A stretch of DNA of 46,928 bases from Streptomyces sp. LUP30 (lineage in GTDB: Bacteria; Actinomycetota; Actinomycetes; Streptomycetales; Streptomycetaceae), in assembly GCF_001746365.1 (NCBI RefSeq), contig NZ_MJAJ01000045.1:25932-72859 (forward strand). Direction: 5' to 3'. The notes beneath the pieces were generated by a model. It did not search any database and was not told where the DNA came from. It was given only the letters and a program-made list of their open reading frames with translations. Positions 8,279 to 16,402 of this stretch are shown here, piece after piece (position 1 is the first letter of the stretch; the number at the start of each line of letters is the position of its first letter). A program made the translations under genes and the position numbers.

Positions 8279-9247
8279 ATGTCCGACGTCGTCGAGCCGG
8301 TCACGCCGGTGCTCGAACCCGAGGCCGCGGCGTTCGCCGAGGCGACCGCCAACCCGCCGTACCTCTTCGACCTGCCTCCGGCGGAGGGACGCAAGGCCGT
8401 CGACGAGGTCCAGTCCGGCGAGGTCCACAAGCCCGAGGTCGACGAGGAGTGGATCACCGTCTCCGGGGGTCCCACGGGCAGCGTCCGCGCCCGGATCGTC
8501 AAGCCGGCCGGCGCCGAGGGCGTCCTGCCGGTGATCCTGTACATCCACGGCGCGGGCTGGGTGTTCGGCAACGCCCACACCCACGACCGGCTGGTGTGCG
8601 AACTCGCCGTGGGCGCCGAAGCCGCGGTCGTCTTCCCCGAGTACGACCTCTCGCCCGAGGCGCGCTACCCGGTCGCCATCGAGCAGAACTTCACGGTCGC
8701 CCGGTGGATCGTCGAGCAGGGCGCTTCCAAGGGCCTCGACGGCGGTCGGCTGGCCGTGGCCGGCGACTCCGTCGGCGGCAACATGGCCGCCGCCCTCACC
8801 CTGATGGCCAAGGAACGCGGCGGCGTCCCGCTGGTCCAGCAGGTGCTGTTCTACCCGGTGACCGACGCGAGCTTCGACACCGGCTCCTACCGCCAGTTCG
8901 CGGAGGGCTACTTCCTGCGCCGCGACGGCATGCAGTGGTTCTGGGACCAGTACACGACCGACGAGGCCGAGCGCGCCCAGATCACCGCCTCCCCGCTGCG
9001 CGCCACCGCCGAGCAGCTCGGGGACCTGCCGCCGGCGCTGGTCATCACCGGTGAGGCCGACGTGCTGCGCGACGAGGGCGAGGCGTACGCGAACAAGCTG
9101 CGCGCGGCCGGCGTCCCGGTCACCGCGGTGCGCTTCCAGGGCATCATCCACGACTTCGTGATGCTGAACGCGCTGCGCCCGACCTACGCCGCAGAGGCGG
9201 CCATCACCCTGGCCGTCGGCACCCTGCGCGACGCCCTGCACGCCTGA
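8279..9247 (+). CDS. Alpha/beta hydrolase, HSL/acetyl-esterase family
   Basis: 322 residues, cytoplasmic (no signal peptide). Hallmarks of the hormone-sensitive-lipase (family IV) carboxylesterases are present: the oxyanion-hole segment YIHGAGW (usually HGGGW), the nucleophile elbow GDSVGGN with Ser about 164, the acid residue in TGEADVLRDEG, and the catalytic His in GIIHDF. Length is normal for the family. It should hydrolyse short-chain acyl esters; the substrate cannot be read from the sequence. ATG 8279 is preceded by CAGGAG. It is followed 21 bases later by another alpha/beta hydrolase, so the two are probably co-transcribed. Confidence 0.9.
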   Translation: MSDVVEPVTPVLEPEAAAFAEATANPPYLFDLPPAEGRKAVDEVQSGEVHKPEVDEEWITVSGGPTGSVRARIVKPAGAEGVLPVILYIHGAGWVFGNAHTHDRLVCELAVGAEAAVVFPEYDLSPEARYPVAIEQNFTVARWIVEQGASKGLDGGRLAVAGDSVGGNMAAALTLMAKERGGVPLVQQVLFYPVTDASFDTGSYRQFAEGYFLRRDGMQWFWDQYTTDEAERAQITASPLRATAEQLGDLPPALVITGEADVLRDEGEAYANKLRAAGVPVTAVRFQGIIHDFVMLNALRPTYAAEAAITLAVGTLRDALHA

Positions 9248-9268
9248 CCCTCAGGAGAGGACACACCC

Positions 9269-9985
9269 ATGACCACCACCCCCACCGTCGTCCTGATCCA
9301 CGGCGCGTTCGCGGACGCGGCCGGCTGGTCCGGCGTCATCGCCGAGCTGCAGGGCCAGGGCGTCCCCGTGATCGCCCCGCCGAACCCGCTGCGCGGCCTC
9401 GCCTCCGACGCCGCCTACGTCGCCTCGGTCGCCGCGCAGATCGACGGCCCGGTGATCCTCGTCGGCCACTCCTACGGCGGTGCCCTCATCACCGTGGCCG
9501 GCGTCACGGAGAACGTCGTCGGCCTCGTCTACGTCGCCGCCTACGTGCTGGAGGAGGGCGAGAGCCTCGGCGAGCTGCAGGGCCGCTTCCCGCTCTCGCC
9601 GCTGGTCGGCAACCTCAAGGAGTGGACGTACCCGGTGCCGGGCGGCGACCCGGCCGTCGAGGTCACCATCGCCGAGGACGCCTTCCCCTCGGTGTTCGCC
9701 GCCGACGTGCCCGCGGGCGTCACGAAGATCCTCGCCGCGGCGCAGCGCCCGCTGGCCGCCGCCGCGTTCGAGGAGACCGCCGCCGCGGCCGCCTGGAAGA
9801 CCAAGCCCTCCTGGGCACTGGTCGCCGGTGCCGACGAGGCCATCAATCCCGAGGTGGAGCGCTTCGGCGCCAAGCGCGCCGGGGCGACGGTCGTCGAGCT
9901 CGACGGCGCCTCTCACGCGGTGGCCGTGTCCCAGCCGAAGGCGGTCGCCGACCTGATCCTGGACGCCGTGCGCGCGACGAGCTGA
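9269..9985 (+). CDS. Alpha/beta hydrolase, small cytoplasmic type
   Basis: 238 residues. It has the core motifs of small alpha/beta hydrolases: VVLIHGAFADAAGW near the N-terminus, the nucleophile elbow VGHSYGGAL (Ser about 68) and a C-terminal His in DGASHAVAVSQP. This subfamily is common in actinobacteria beside other esterases. Substrate unknown. AGGAGAGG lies upstream of ATG 9269. It ends at a very strong hairpin shared with the convergent epimerase gene. Confidence 0.88.
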   Translation: MTTTPTVVLIHGAFADAAGWSGVIAELQGQGVPVIAPPNPLRGLASDAAYVASVAAQIDGPVILVGHSYGGALITVAGVTENVVGLVYVAAYVLEEGESLGELQGRFPLSPLVGNLKEWTYPVPGGDPAVEVTIAEDAFPSVFAADVPAGVTKILAAAQRPLAAAAFEETAAAAAWKTKPSWALVAGADEAINPEVERFGAKRAGATVVELDGASHAVAVSQPKAVADLILDAVRATS

Positions 9986-9998
9986 CGCGCCGCGGAAC

Positions 9999-10037
9999 GG
10001 CCGCGCGGACGTGACCCCCGTGCACGTCCGCGCGGCC
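9999..10037. terminator. Strong hairpin terminator after the two hydrolases
   Basis: Perfect 15-bp arms (GGCCGCGCGGACGTG / CACGTCCGCGCGGCC) with a 9-base loop begin 13 bases after the stop at 9985. The neighbour at 10155-11096 is convergent, so the structure may also serve it. Confidence 0.8.
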
Positions 10038-10154
10038 CCGACCGGCCGGGCCGCCGGGTCACCGGCAGCCGTGCGGCCCGTTTGCGCCGTGCGCGGTCCC
10101 GTCGTCCTCGGACGGGGCCGCGCCCGGCGTCACCCGGTCCCGCCCCGCCCGCCG

Positions 10155-11096
10155 TCAGCGTGCGCGCACGCGCCGTACGAGGTCGGCGGCGGCCTGCGGC
10201 CACTCGGGGCGGTCGAAGGCGAAGCCGGCGTCGAGCAGCCGGCCCGGGACGACACGCCGGCTCTTGAGGAGCAACTCGGTGTCCGAGCGCAGGGCGAACG
10301 CGCCGAGCTCGGCCATCCACCTCGTCGCGGACAGCCCTGCCGGGACGCCCCACGCGTCCCGCAGCGCGCGCATGAAAGCCCGCTGCGGGAGGGGCGACGG
10401 GGCGGCGAGGTTCACCGGTCCGTCGAGGTCGTCCCGGGCCACGAGGAACTCGACCGCGCGGACGAAGTCGTGGTCGTGGATCCAGGAGACGTACTGCGCG
10501 CCGCCCGCGACCGGGCCGCCGAGTCCGAGCCGGGCCAGCCGCAGCAGGACGTCGAACACCCCGCCCCGGTCCGGGCTCATCACCATCGCGGACCGCAGGG
10601 CCACCTTGCGGGTGCGAGGGGTGTCGGCCCTCTCCTGTTCCCCCTCCCAGGCGCGGGCGATGTCGACGCTGTAGCCCCAGTAGGCCGGGACGCCGGGCTC
10701 CGCGCCGCCGATCACGCCGGTGGCCTCGTCGTTGGGGGCGTCGAACCGGTGCGCGTAGACGGTGGCGGTGCTCATCTGCAGCCAGACCTTCGGCGGCCGT
10801 GCGGACGCGCCGATCGCCTCTCCCACGACCCGCGCCGAGTCCACCCGCGAGTCCATCATCGCCTTGAGATTGGCCGGCGTGTAGCGGCAACTGACGCTGC
10901 GGCCGGCCAGGTTGACGACGACGTCGCTGCCGTCGACCGCCTCGGTCCACGGCCCGGGCGTCCTGCCGTCCCACGCGATCTCGCCGCGGCTCGCGGGCCG
11001 TCTGCTCAGCACCGCGACCTCGTGTCCGGCCGCGGTCAGCGCACGGCGCAGAACGGTCCCCACCTGTCCGGTCCCACCGGGTAGCACGAACTTCAC
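10155..11096 (-). CDS. NAD(P)-dependent epimerase/SDR, TIGR01777 type
   Basis: 313 residues on the minus strand. An N-terminal Rossmann fold (GGTGQVGTVLRRAL) is followed by TIGR01777 hallmarks: VVNLAGRSVSCRYT, the active-site region in WLQMSTATVYAH, a Tyr in YWGYSVDIARAWE, and VSWIHDHDFVRAVEFL. The C-terminal ~45 residues resemble the DUF1731 tail (AFALRSDTELLLKSRRVVP). Family members are related to the SulA/YfcH epimerases, and their substrate is generally unknown. The GTG start at 11096 has GGAGG about 10 bases upstream. A TetR-style operator overlaps its predicted promoter. Confidence 0.87.
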   Translation of the reverse strand: MKFVLPGGTGQVGTVLRRALTAAGHEVAVLSRRPASRGEIAWDGRTPGPWTEAVDGSDVVVNLAGRSVSCRYTPANLKAMMDSRVDSARVVGEAIGASARPPKVWLQMSTATVYAHRFDAPNDEATGVIGGAEPGVPAYWGYSVDIARAWEGEQERADTPRTRKVALRSAMVMSPDRGGVFDVLLRLARLGLGGPVAGGAQYVSWIHDHDFVRAVEFLVARDDLDGPVNLAAPSPLPQRAFMRALRDAWGVPAGLSATRWMAELGAFALRSDTELLLKSRRVVPGRLLDAGFAFDRPEWPQAAADLVRRVRAR

Positions 11097-11123
11097 GGGT
11101 AGGCCCCCTCCCTGTTACGGAGG

Positions 11124-11151
11124 ACCCTACCCCCTATTTGAACGTGTTCAA
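11124..11151 (-). promoter_or_regulatory. Predicted promoter of the epimerase gene
   Basis: On the minus strand, TTGAAC (plus 11146-11151) and TAGGGT (plus 11124-11129) are separated by 16 bases and lie 28 bases upstream of the GTG start. Both hexamers are reasonable for a housekeeping sigma factor. The -35 element is embedded in the palindrome at 11137-11152. Confidence 0.45.
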
Positions 11152-11152
11152 A
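11137..11152. promoter_or_regulatory. TetR-style operator palindrome
   Basis: TTTGAAC-GT-GTTCAAA is a perfect 7-bp inverted repeat with a 2-base centre. It overlaps the predicted -35 of the epimerase gene. Short AT-rich palindromes of this form are typical of TetR-family repressors. A TetR gene lies 2.4 kb downstream (13533), but binding by that protein is only a guess. Confidence 0.5.
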
Positions 11153-11314
11153 ACTGTCGAGGGCGGCGCTCGCGCAGGGTGCGCCTCCAGTGCGGTCCCC
11201 CGGGGGCGGGAACTGCCCCCGGCCGCGCTCGCGGCGGGCCCGCCGCTCAACCGGCGGGTGGACGTGGGGGTTTGCGGGCGGCCCCGCAGTTATCAGGTCA
11301 AGCGTCCCGGACTC

Positions 11315-11344
11315 TTGACTCGGTGCGGAGTCTGTCGCGATCCT
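11315..11344 (+). promoter_or_regulatory. Possible promoter for the discoidin-domain hydrolase
   Basis: TTGACT at 11315-11320 and GATCCT at 11339-11344 are separated by 18 bases, about 94 bases before the GTG start at 11438. The -10 match is weak. The rest of the 341-base gap between 11097 and 11437 shows no gene. Confidence 0.28.
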
Positions 11345-11437
11345 CGTCCCACTATCTTGCGCCGGTCATGACAACCGAAGGGGCGGGCGGAACGCCCCCG
11401 TCGACCGCGCCTGCACCCCGACCGAAGGACGTGGGCC

Positions 11438-13498
11438 GTGACCGTGACCGGACGCCCGTACCGCAGACGCCGAGACGCCACCGTCGTCTCGCTCCTCCTC
11501 CTCGTGCTCGCGGCGGTCCTCGGCCCCACGCCCAGCTCGGCGGCCGGCTCGGACTGGTGGACGCCGACGGCCAGGCCGAACCCCGACTCGCAGATCGGCG
11601 TCACCGGCGAACCGTTCACCGGGACCGACTCCGCGGGGGACGTGCGCGGGTTCGTCGACGCCCACAACCACCTGTTCTCCAACGAGGCCTTCGGCGGGCG
11701 GCTGATCTGCGGCAAGGTCTTCTCCGAGGCCGGCATCGCCGACGCGCTCAAGGACTGTCCCGAGCACTACCCCGACGGCACCCTCGCGATCTTCGACTAC
11801 ATCACCCACGGCGGCGACGGAAAGCACGACCCGGTCGGCTGGCCGACGTTCAAGGACTGGCCGGCCTACGACTCCATGACCCACCAGGCGAACTACTACG
11901 CCTGGGTCGAGCGGGCCTGGCGCGGTGGACAGCGGGTGCTCGTCAACGACCTCGTCACCAACGGCATGATCTGCTCCGTCTACCCCTTCAAGGACCGCAG
12001 TTGTGACGAGATGACCTCGATCCGGCTGCAGGCCAAGCTGGCCTACGACCTGCAGGCCTACGTCGACAAGCAGTACGGCGGCGCCGGAAAGGGCTGGTTC
12101 CGCATCGTCCTCGACAGCGCGCAGGCCCGTGACGTCATCAAGCAGGGCAAGCTGGCCGTCGTCCTGGGCGTCGAGACCTCCGAGCCGTTCGGCTGCAAGC
12201 AGATCCTCGACATCGCGCAGTGCAGCAAGTCCGACATCGACAAGGGACTGGACGAGCTGTACGCGCTGGGCGTGCGCAGCATGTTCCTCTGCCACAAGTT
12301 CGACAACGCGTTGTGCGGCGTCCGCTTCGACGAGGGCGGTCTCGGCACGGCCATCAACGTCGGCCAGTTCCTGTCCACGGGCACCTTCTGGCAGACCGAG
12401 AAGTGCACCGGCCCGCAGCACGACAACCCCATCGGCACCGCCGCCTCCAAGGCGGAGGCGGACCTGCCCGCCGGCACCCGGGTGCCGTCCTACGACGCGA
12501 ACGCGCAGTGCAACACCCGCGGCCTCACCGCGCTCGGCGAGTACGCGGCGCGCGGCATGATGAAACGCAAGATGATGCTCGAGATCGACCACATGAGCGT
12601 CAAGGCCGTCGGCCGGGTGCTCGACATCCTCCAGGCCGCCGACTACCCCGGCGTCATCTCCTCGCACAGCTGGATGGACCTCGACTGGACCGAGCGGGTC
12701 TACGCCCTCGGCGGCTTCGTCGCCCAGTACATGCACGGCTCGCAGGGGTTCGTCGCGGAGGCCCGGCGCACCAAGGCGCTGCGTGACAAGTACGGCGTGG
12801 GCTACGGCTACGGCACCGACTTCAACGGCATCGGCGACCACCCGGCCCCGCGCGGCGCCGACGCCCCCGACAAGGTGACGTACCCGTTCACGAGCGCCGA
12901 CGGCGGCTCCGTGATCGACCGGCTGACCACCGGCTCGCGCACCTTCGACTTCAACACCGACGGCGCCGCCCACGTCGGCATGATCCCCGACTGGATCGAG
13001 GACATCCGGCGCGTCGGCGGCCAGGACGTGGTGAAGGACCTCCTCCGGGGCGCCGAGTCCTACCTCGACACCTGGGGCGCCTCCGAGCGGCACCAGGCGG
13101 GGACGAACCTCGCCAAGGGGGCCGCGGCGACGGCCAGTTCGTCGGAGTCCAACCCGTTCACCAGCTACCAGCCCGGGCGGGCCGTCGACGGCGACACGGC
13201 CACCCGCTGGGCCAGCGACTGGAGCGACGACCAGTGGCTGAGCATCGACCTGGGCGCCACCGGCCTCGTCAAGCGCGTCACCCTCGACTGGGAGCGCGCG
13301 TACGGCAAGGCGTACCGCATCGAGCTCTCCACCGACGGGACGAACTGGCAGAGCGTCTGGTCCACCTCGTCGGGCGACGGCGGCCTGGACACGGCCTACT
13401 TCACCGGCACACCGGCCCGCTACGTCCGGGTGCACGGACTGAGCCGCGGCACAGACTGGGGATACTCGCTCCAGGAGGTGGGCGTCTACAGCAGCTGA
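11438..13498 (+). CDS. Secreted metal-dependent hydrolase with C-terminal discoidin (F5/8 type C) domain
   Basis: 686 residues. An N-terminal signal peptide (RRRRDATVV..., hydrophobic core, cleavage near SSAAG) precedes a ~480-residue TIM-barrel-type domain. That domain has VDAHNHLFSNEAFGG near residue 70 (HNH metal ligands), GVETSEPFGC, MLEIDHMS, VISSHSW and YGTDFNGIGDHP, which fits an amidohydrolase/dipeptidase-like metal centre. The last ~135 residues match a discoidin fold: ATASSSESNPFTSYQPGRAV, DGDTATRWASD, WLSIDLGA, RYVRVHG. That module would anchor the enzyme to glycans. The exact substrate is unknown. GAAGGA precedes GTG 11438. A TetR gene follows 34 bases later and may be co-transcribed. 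Confidence 0.82.
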   Translation: MTVTGRPYRRRRDATVVSLLLLVLAAVLGPTPSSAAGSDWWTPTARPNPDSQIGVTGEPFTGTDSAGDVRGFVDAHNHLFSNEAFGGRLICGKVFSEAGIADALKDCPEHYPDGTLAIFDYITHGGDGKHDPVGWPTFKDWPAYDSMTHQANYYAWVERAWRGGQRVLVNDLVTNGMICSVYPFKDRSCDEMTSIRLQAKLAYDLQAYVDKQYGGAGKGWFRIVLDSAQARDVIKQGKLAVVLGVETSEPFGCKQILDIAQCSKSDIDKGLDELYALGVRSMFLCHKFDNALCGVRFDEGGLGTAINVGQFLSTGTFWQTEKCTGPQHDNPIGTAASKAEADLPAGTRVPSYDANAQCNTRGLTALGEYAARGMMKRKMMLEIDHMSVKAVGRVLDILQAADYPGVISSHSWMDLDWTERVYALGGFVAQYMHGSQGFVAEARRTKALRDKYGVGYGYGTDFNGIGDHPAPRGADAPDKVTYPFTSADGGSVIDRLTTGSRTFDFNTDGAAHVGMIPDWIEDIRRVGGQDVVKDLLRGAESYLDTWGASERHQAGTNLAKGAAATASSSESNPFTSYQPGRAVDGDTATRWASDWSDDQWLSIDLGATGLVKRVTLDWERAYGKAYRIELSTDGTNWQSVWSTSSGDGGLDTAYFTGTPARYVRVHGLSRGTDWGYSLQEVGVYSS

Positions 13499-13532
13499 CG
13501 GCCGCCGGGGGACGGAAGCGAAGGACACGCTC

Positions 13533-14174
13533 ATGGCACGGATGCCGTCGGCCGAACGGCGCCGGCAGCTGACCGAAGCGGCGATCAGGGCCATGGCCCG
13601 GGACGGCGTCGCCAAGACGACGACCCGGGCGATCGCCGCGGAGGCAGGCGTGTCCCTCAGCGTCTTCCACTACTGCTTCGACTCGAAGCAGGCACTGGTG
13701 GAGTCCGTCATCACCACCATCACCGACCACTACGTGACGGTGGTCAAGGAGGCGCTGCGGCCCAGGGCGACCCTGGAGGACACCGTCCGGGCCGGCTTCC
13801 AGGCGTACTGGGACCACGTCCGCGCCCACCCCGACGAACACATGCTGACCTACGAACTCACCCAGTACGCCCTGCGCCAGCCGGGGTTCGAGCACCTGGC
13901 GCGCCGTCAGCACCTGATGTACGGCGAGGCCTACACCGACCTCATCGAACAGCTCCGCGCCGGCATGGAACTCCGACTGCGGGTTCCCGTCACCGTCCTC
14001 GCCCGCTACCTGGCGGCGATGACCGACGGTCTGACCCTCAACTACCTCGTGCTCGGCGACGAGGCGGCCTGGGCCGGCGTCCTGGACACGGTCACCGCCC
14101 ACATCGCCTCCCTCGTCATGGCCGACGGGCCGGACACCGCACCGGAGCCGCCGCCGGACCCGGCCCCCCGGTGA
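13533..14174 (+). CDS. TetR-family transcriptional regulator
   Basis: 213 residues. The N-terminal helix-turn-helix is typical of TetR (AIRAMARDGVAKTTTRAIAAEAGVSLSVFHYCFDSKQALVESVI, quoted in parts: HTH core ATRAIA-like TTTRAIAAEAGVS and FHYCFDSKQAL). A helical ligand-binding domain follows, and the C-terminus is Pro-rich. GAAGGA lies upstream of ATG 13533. It is 34 bases downstream of the secreted hydrolase, so it may control that gene or itself. It is convergent with the phosphatase at 14194. A terminator hairpin overlaps its stop codon. Confidence 0.9.
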   Translation: MARMPSAERRRQLTEAAIRAMARDGVAKTTTRAIAAEAGVSLSVFHYCFDSKQALVESVITTITDHYVTVVKEALRPRATLEDTVRAGFQAYWDHVRAHPDEHMLTYELTQYALRQPGFEHLARRQHLMYGEAYTDLIEQLRAGMELRLRVPVTVLARYLAAMTDGLTLNYLVLGDEAAWAGVLDTVTAHIASLVMADGPDTAPEPPPDPAPR

Positions 14175-14182
14175 GGGGCCGG
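14160..14182. terminator. Hairpin overlapping the TetR stop codon
   Basis: Arms CCGGCCCC (14160-14167) and GGGGCCGG (14175-14182) surround the TGA stop of the TetR gene, and a pyrimidine-rich tract with T runs follows. The convergent phosphatase gene ends 12 bases further on, so the element probably ends transcription of the TetR unit. Confidence 0.55.
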
Positions 14183-14193
14183 CTCTCTTTCCC

Positions 14194-16266
14194 TCAGGGA
14201 GCCGTGGCCCGGGCCACGAGCAGGGCGACGTCGTCGTGGTCCTCGGGGTGGCGCAGGCCGTACAGCAGGAGGTCGCAGATCTCCTCGAGCGGACGGTCCG
14301 GCTCGTCCAGGAAGCTCAGCAGGACCTCCAGCCGGTCGTCGATGGAATGGTGACGGGTCTCGACGAGGCCGTCCGTGTAGAGGACCAGCAGATCGCCGGG
14401 GGAGAGGTCGATCGTGGTCGCCTCGAAGGGCACACCGCCGACGCCGAGCGGCGCCCCGGAGGGCAGTTCGAGCAGCCCGGGCCGCCCGCCGGGATGGGCC
14501 AGCGCGGGCGGCATGTGCCCGGCGTTGGCCACCAGGCACCGCCCGGCCCGGGGGTCGAACACGGCGTACAGACACGTGACGATGTAGTGCTCCAGATCGC
14601 AGGTGATCTTGTCCAGGTGCTGGAGCACGGCGGCGGGCTCCAGATCCAGGTCCGCGTAGGCGCAGGTGGCCGTCCGCAGCCGGCCCATGGTGGCGGCCGC
14701 GTCGATGCCGTTGCCCATCACGTCCCCGACGACCAGCGCCGTCTTGTCGTCGTTCAGCGGGATGACGTCGTACCAGTCGCCGCCGACCTCGCTGGTGGCC
14801 TGGGCCGGCTGGTAGCGGGAGGCCAGTTCCAGACCGGTGTGCCGGGGCGCGTGGTCGGGCAGCAGACTGCGCTGGAGGGTGAGCGCGGTGTTGCGCACGC
14901 TCTGGAACCAACGCGCGTTGTCGATGGCCACCGCGGCCCGGCCGGCCAGCTCGGCGGCCAGGATGACGTCGTCCTCGTCGAACGGCAGCGGATTGCGCGT
15001 GCGTTTGAGGTCGAAGGCGCCGAGCACCTCGCCGTGCGCGATCAACGGCACCGCGAGATACGAGTGGACGCCGGCCCGCGCCAGCAGCGCGCCGGCCTCC
15101 GCGTCCCGGGCGATCCGGGGCAGGTCGCGCTCGCCGACATGCCGCACCAGGACCGGGCGGCCGGTGTGCACACACAGGGTGACCAGCCGGTCCCCGTCGT
15201 AGGCCGCGAGATCGCCCGGAGCGTCGGCGGCGCGCAGCGCCACCGTGGGATGGCCCGCCTTGAGGGCGAGCGCGCGGAACAGTTCCGGGCCGTTGTCCGG
15301 CCGGCGCGCCCGACGGCACGCCAGGGCGGAGTCGAGGACGTCCACGGCGACCACGTCGGCGAGCTGGGGAACGGCGATCTCGGCCAGCTCGTGAGCGGTC
15401 CGCTCCACCTCCAGCGTGGTGCCGACCCGCGTGGAGGCCTCCGCGATGAGGGCCAGGCGGCGGCGGGCCCGGTCGGCCTCGGCGGCCGCACGGTGCCGTT
15501 CGGTGACGTCGACCACCGAGGCGGCCGCGCCCAGCACCCGGCCGCCGGGATCCTCCAGCCGGTAGAACGACAGGGACCAGGCGTGCTCATGGTCGGGGTC
15601 GGTCGGCGGACGGCCCACGTGGTACTGGTCGAGCAGCGGGGTGCCGGTGGTGAGCACCTGACGCAGCGCGGACTCGATGGTTTCGACGTCGGGCAGCAAC
15701 AGGGTGTCCCTGAGGAGCCGGCCGACGTGGTCCTCGGCGGGGACGCCGTCGATCGTCGCGAGAGCCGGGTTCACGAGGAGGTAGCGCAGATCGGGGTCGA
15801 GCAGGGCCAGGCCGATCGGGGACTGGTTGATCAGCCGCTCGCACAGGGCCAGGTCGGTCTCCACGCGCTGCAGCAGGGTGTGGTCGGCCGCGATGCCCAG
15901 CGCGTAGACGTCCCCGAGATCGTCCTGCAGCCGCATGTTGCGGAACTCCATCAGGCGGGTGCTGCCGTCCTTGTGCCGGATGGGGAAGGCGCCGGCCCAG
16001 CTCCGGCCGGTCTCCAGCACCTCCGCGAACAGCTTCGCCACGGCCTTGAGGTGCTCGGGGTGGATGAACAGCCGCGCCGCGTACTTTCCCAGCGCCTCCT
16101 CGGCGGTGTAGCCGATGAGCTCCTCCGCCTGCGGCGTCCAGAACACGATGCGCCCGTCGGCGTCGACGACCATCGCGGAGACGCTCAGCACGTCGAGCAG
16201 TCCGGTGGGCGGGGGCGTCCGGGGACGGTACACGTCGCCGTCGGAGCGAACGGGGTCGGATGTCAT
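14194..16266 (-). CDS. PAS-PAS-GAF-PP2C (SpoIIE-type) serine phosphatase
   Basis: 690 residues from ATG 16266, chosen because GGAGGAGG lies 5 bases upstream; the reading frame stays open further upstream without support. Domains: PAS (about 30-140, VVDADGRIVFWTPQAEELIGYTA-type start), a second PAS (about 160-275), GAF (about 300-440, SYLAVPLIAHGEVLGAFDL) and a SpoIIE/PP2C phosphatase (about 465-690). Metal-binding motifs are visible: GGDWYD, VGDVMGNG, LLVLYTDGLVE and DHDDVALLVAR. The usual His in GDVxGHG is Asn here. Such proteins dephosphorylate anti-sigma-factor antagonists in response to sensor input. It is divergent from a paralogue at 16403. Confidence 0.9.
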   Translation of the reverse strand: MTSDPVRSDGDVYRPRTPPPTGLLDVLSVSAMVVDADGRIVFWTPQAEELIGYTAEEALGKYAARLFIHPEHLKAVAKLFAEVLETGRSWAGAFPIRHKDGSTRLMEFRNMRLQDDLGDVYALGIAADHTLLQRVETDLALCERLINQSPIGLALLDPDLRYLLVNPALATIDGVPAEDHVGRLLRDTLLLPDVETIESALRQVLTTGTPLLDQYHVGRPPTDPDHEHAWSLSFYRLEDPGGRVLGAAASVVDVTERHRAAAEADRARRRLALIAEASTRVGTTLEVERTAHELAEIAVPQLADVVAVDVLDSALACRRARRPDNGPELFRALALKAGHPTVALRAADAPGDLAAYDGDRLVTLCVHTGRPVLVRHVGERDLPRIARDAEAGALLARAGVHSYLAVPLIAHGEVLGAFDLKRTRNPLPFDEDDVILAAELAGRAAVAIDNARWFQSVRNTALTLQRSLLPDHAPRHTGLELASRYQPAQATSEVGGDWYDVIPLNDDKTALVVGDVMGNGIDAAATMGRLRTATCAYADLDLEPAAVLQHLDKITCDLEHYIVTCLYAVFDPRAGRCLVANAGHMPPALAHPGGRPGLLELPSGAPLGVGGVPFEATTIDLSPGDLLVLYTDGLVETRHHSIDDRLEVLLSFLDEPDRPLEEICDLLLYGLRHPEDHDDVALLVARATAP

Positions 16267-16300
16267 CGGATCCTCCTCCAGCCCTTCCATGCTGCCTCCC

Positions 16301-16355
16301 GCACGGCGCGTGCGGAAGCCGGGCGGGCCCGGCCCGGGCCCGCCCGGCGCCGTGC
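16301..16355. promoter_or_regulatory. Large dyad-symmetric element between divergent phosphatase genes
   Basis: A 31-bp near-perfect palindrome (15-bp arms GCCGGGCGGGCCCGG / CCGGGCCCGCCCGGC at 16318-16332 and 16334-16348, one central base) is nested in an outer inverted repeat, GCACGGCGC (16301-16309) and GCGCCGTGC (16347-16355). It fills the middle of the 136-base divergent intergenic region. It could be a shared operator or form a cruciform; a terminator role makes little sense here. Confidence 0.6.
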
Positions 16356-16402
16356 GCATCGGGCGGACTAGCAGGACCATGGTCGTGTGGAGGACGGCAC
16401 CC

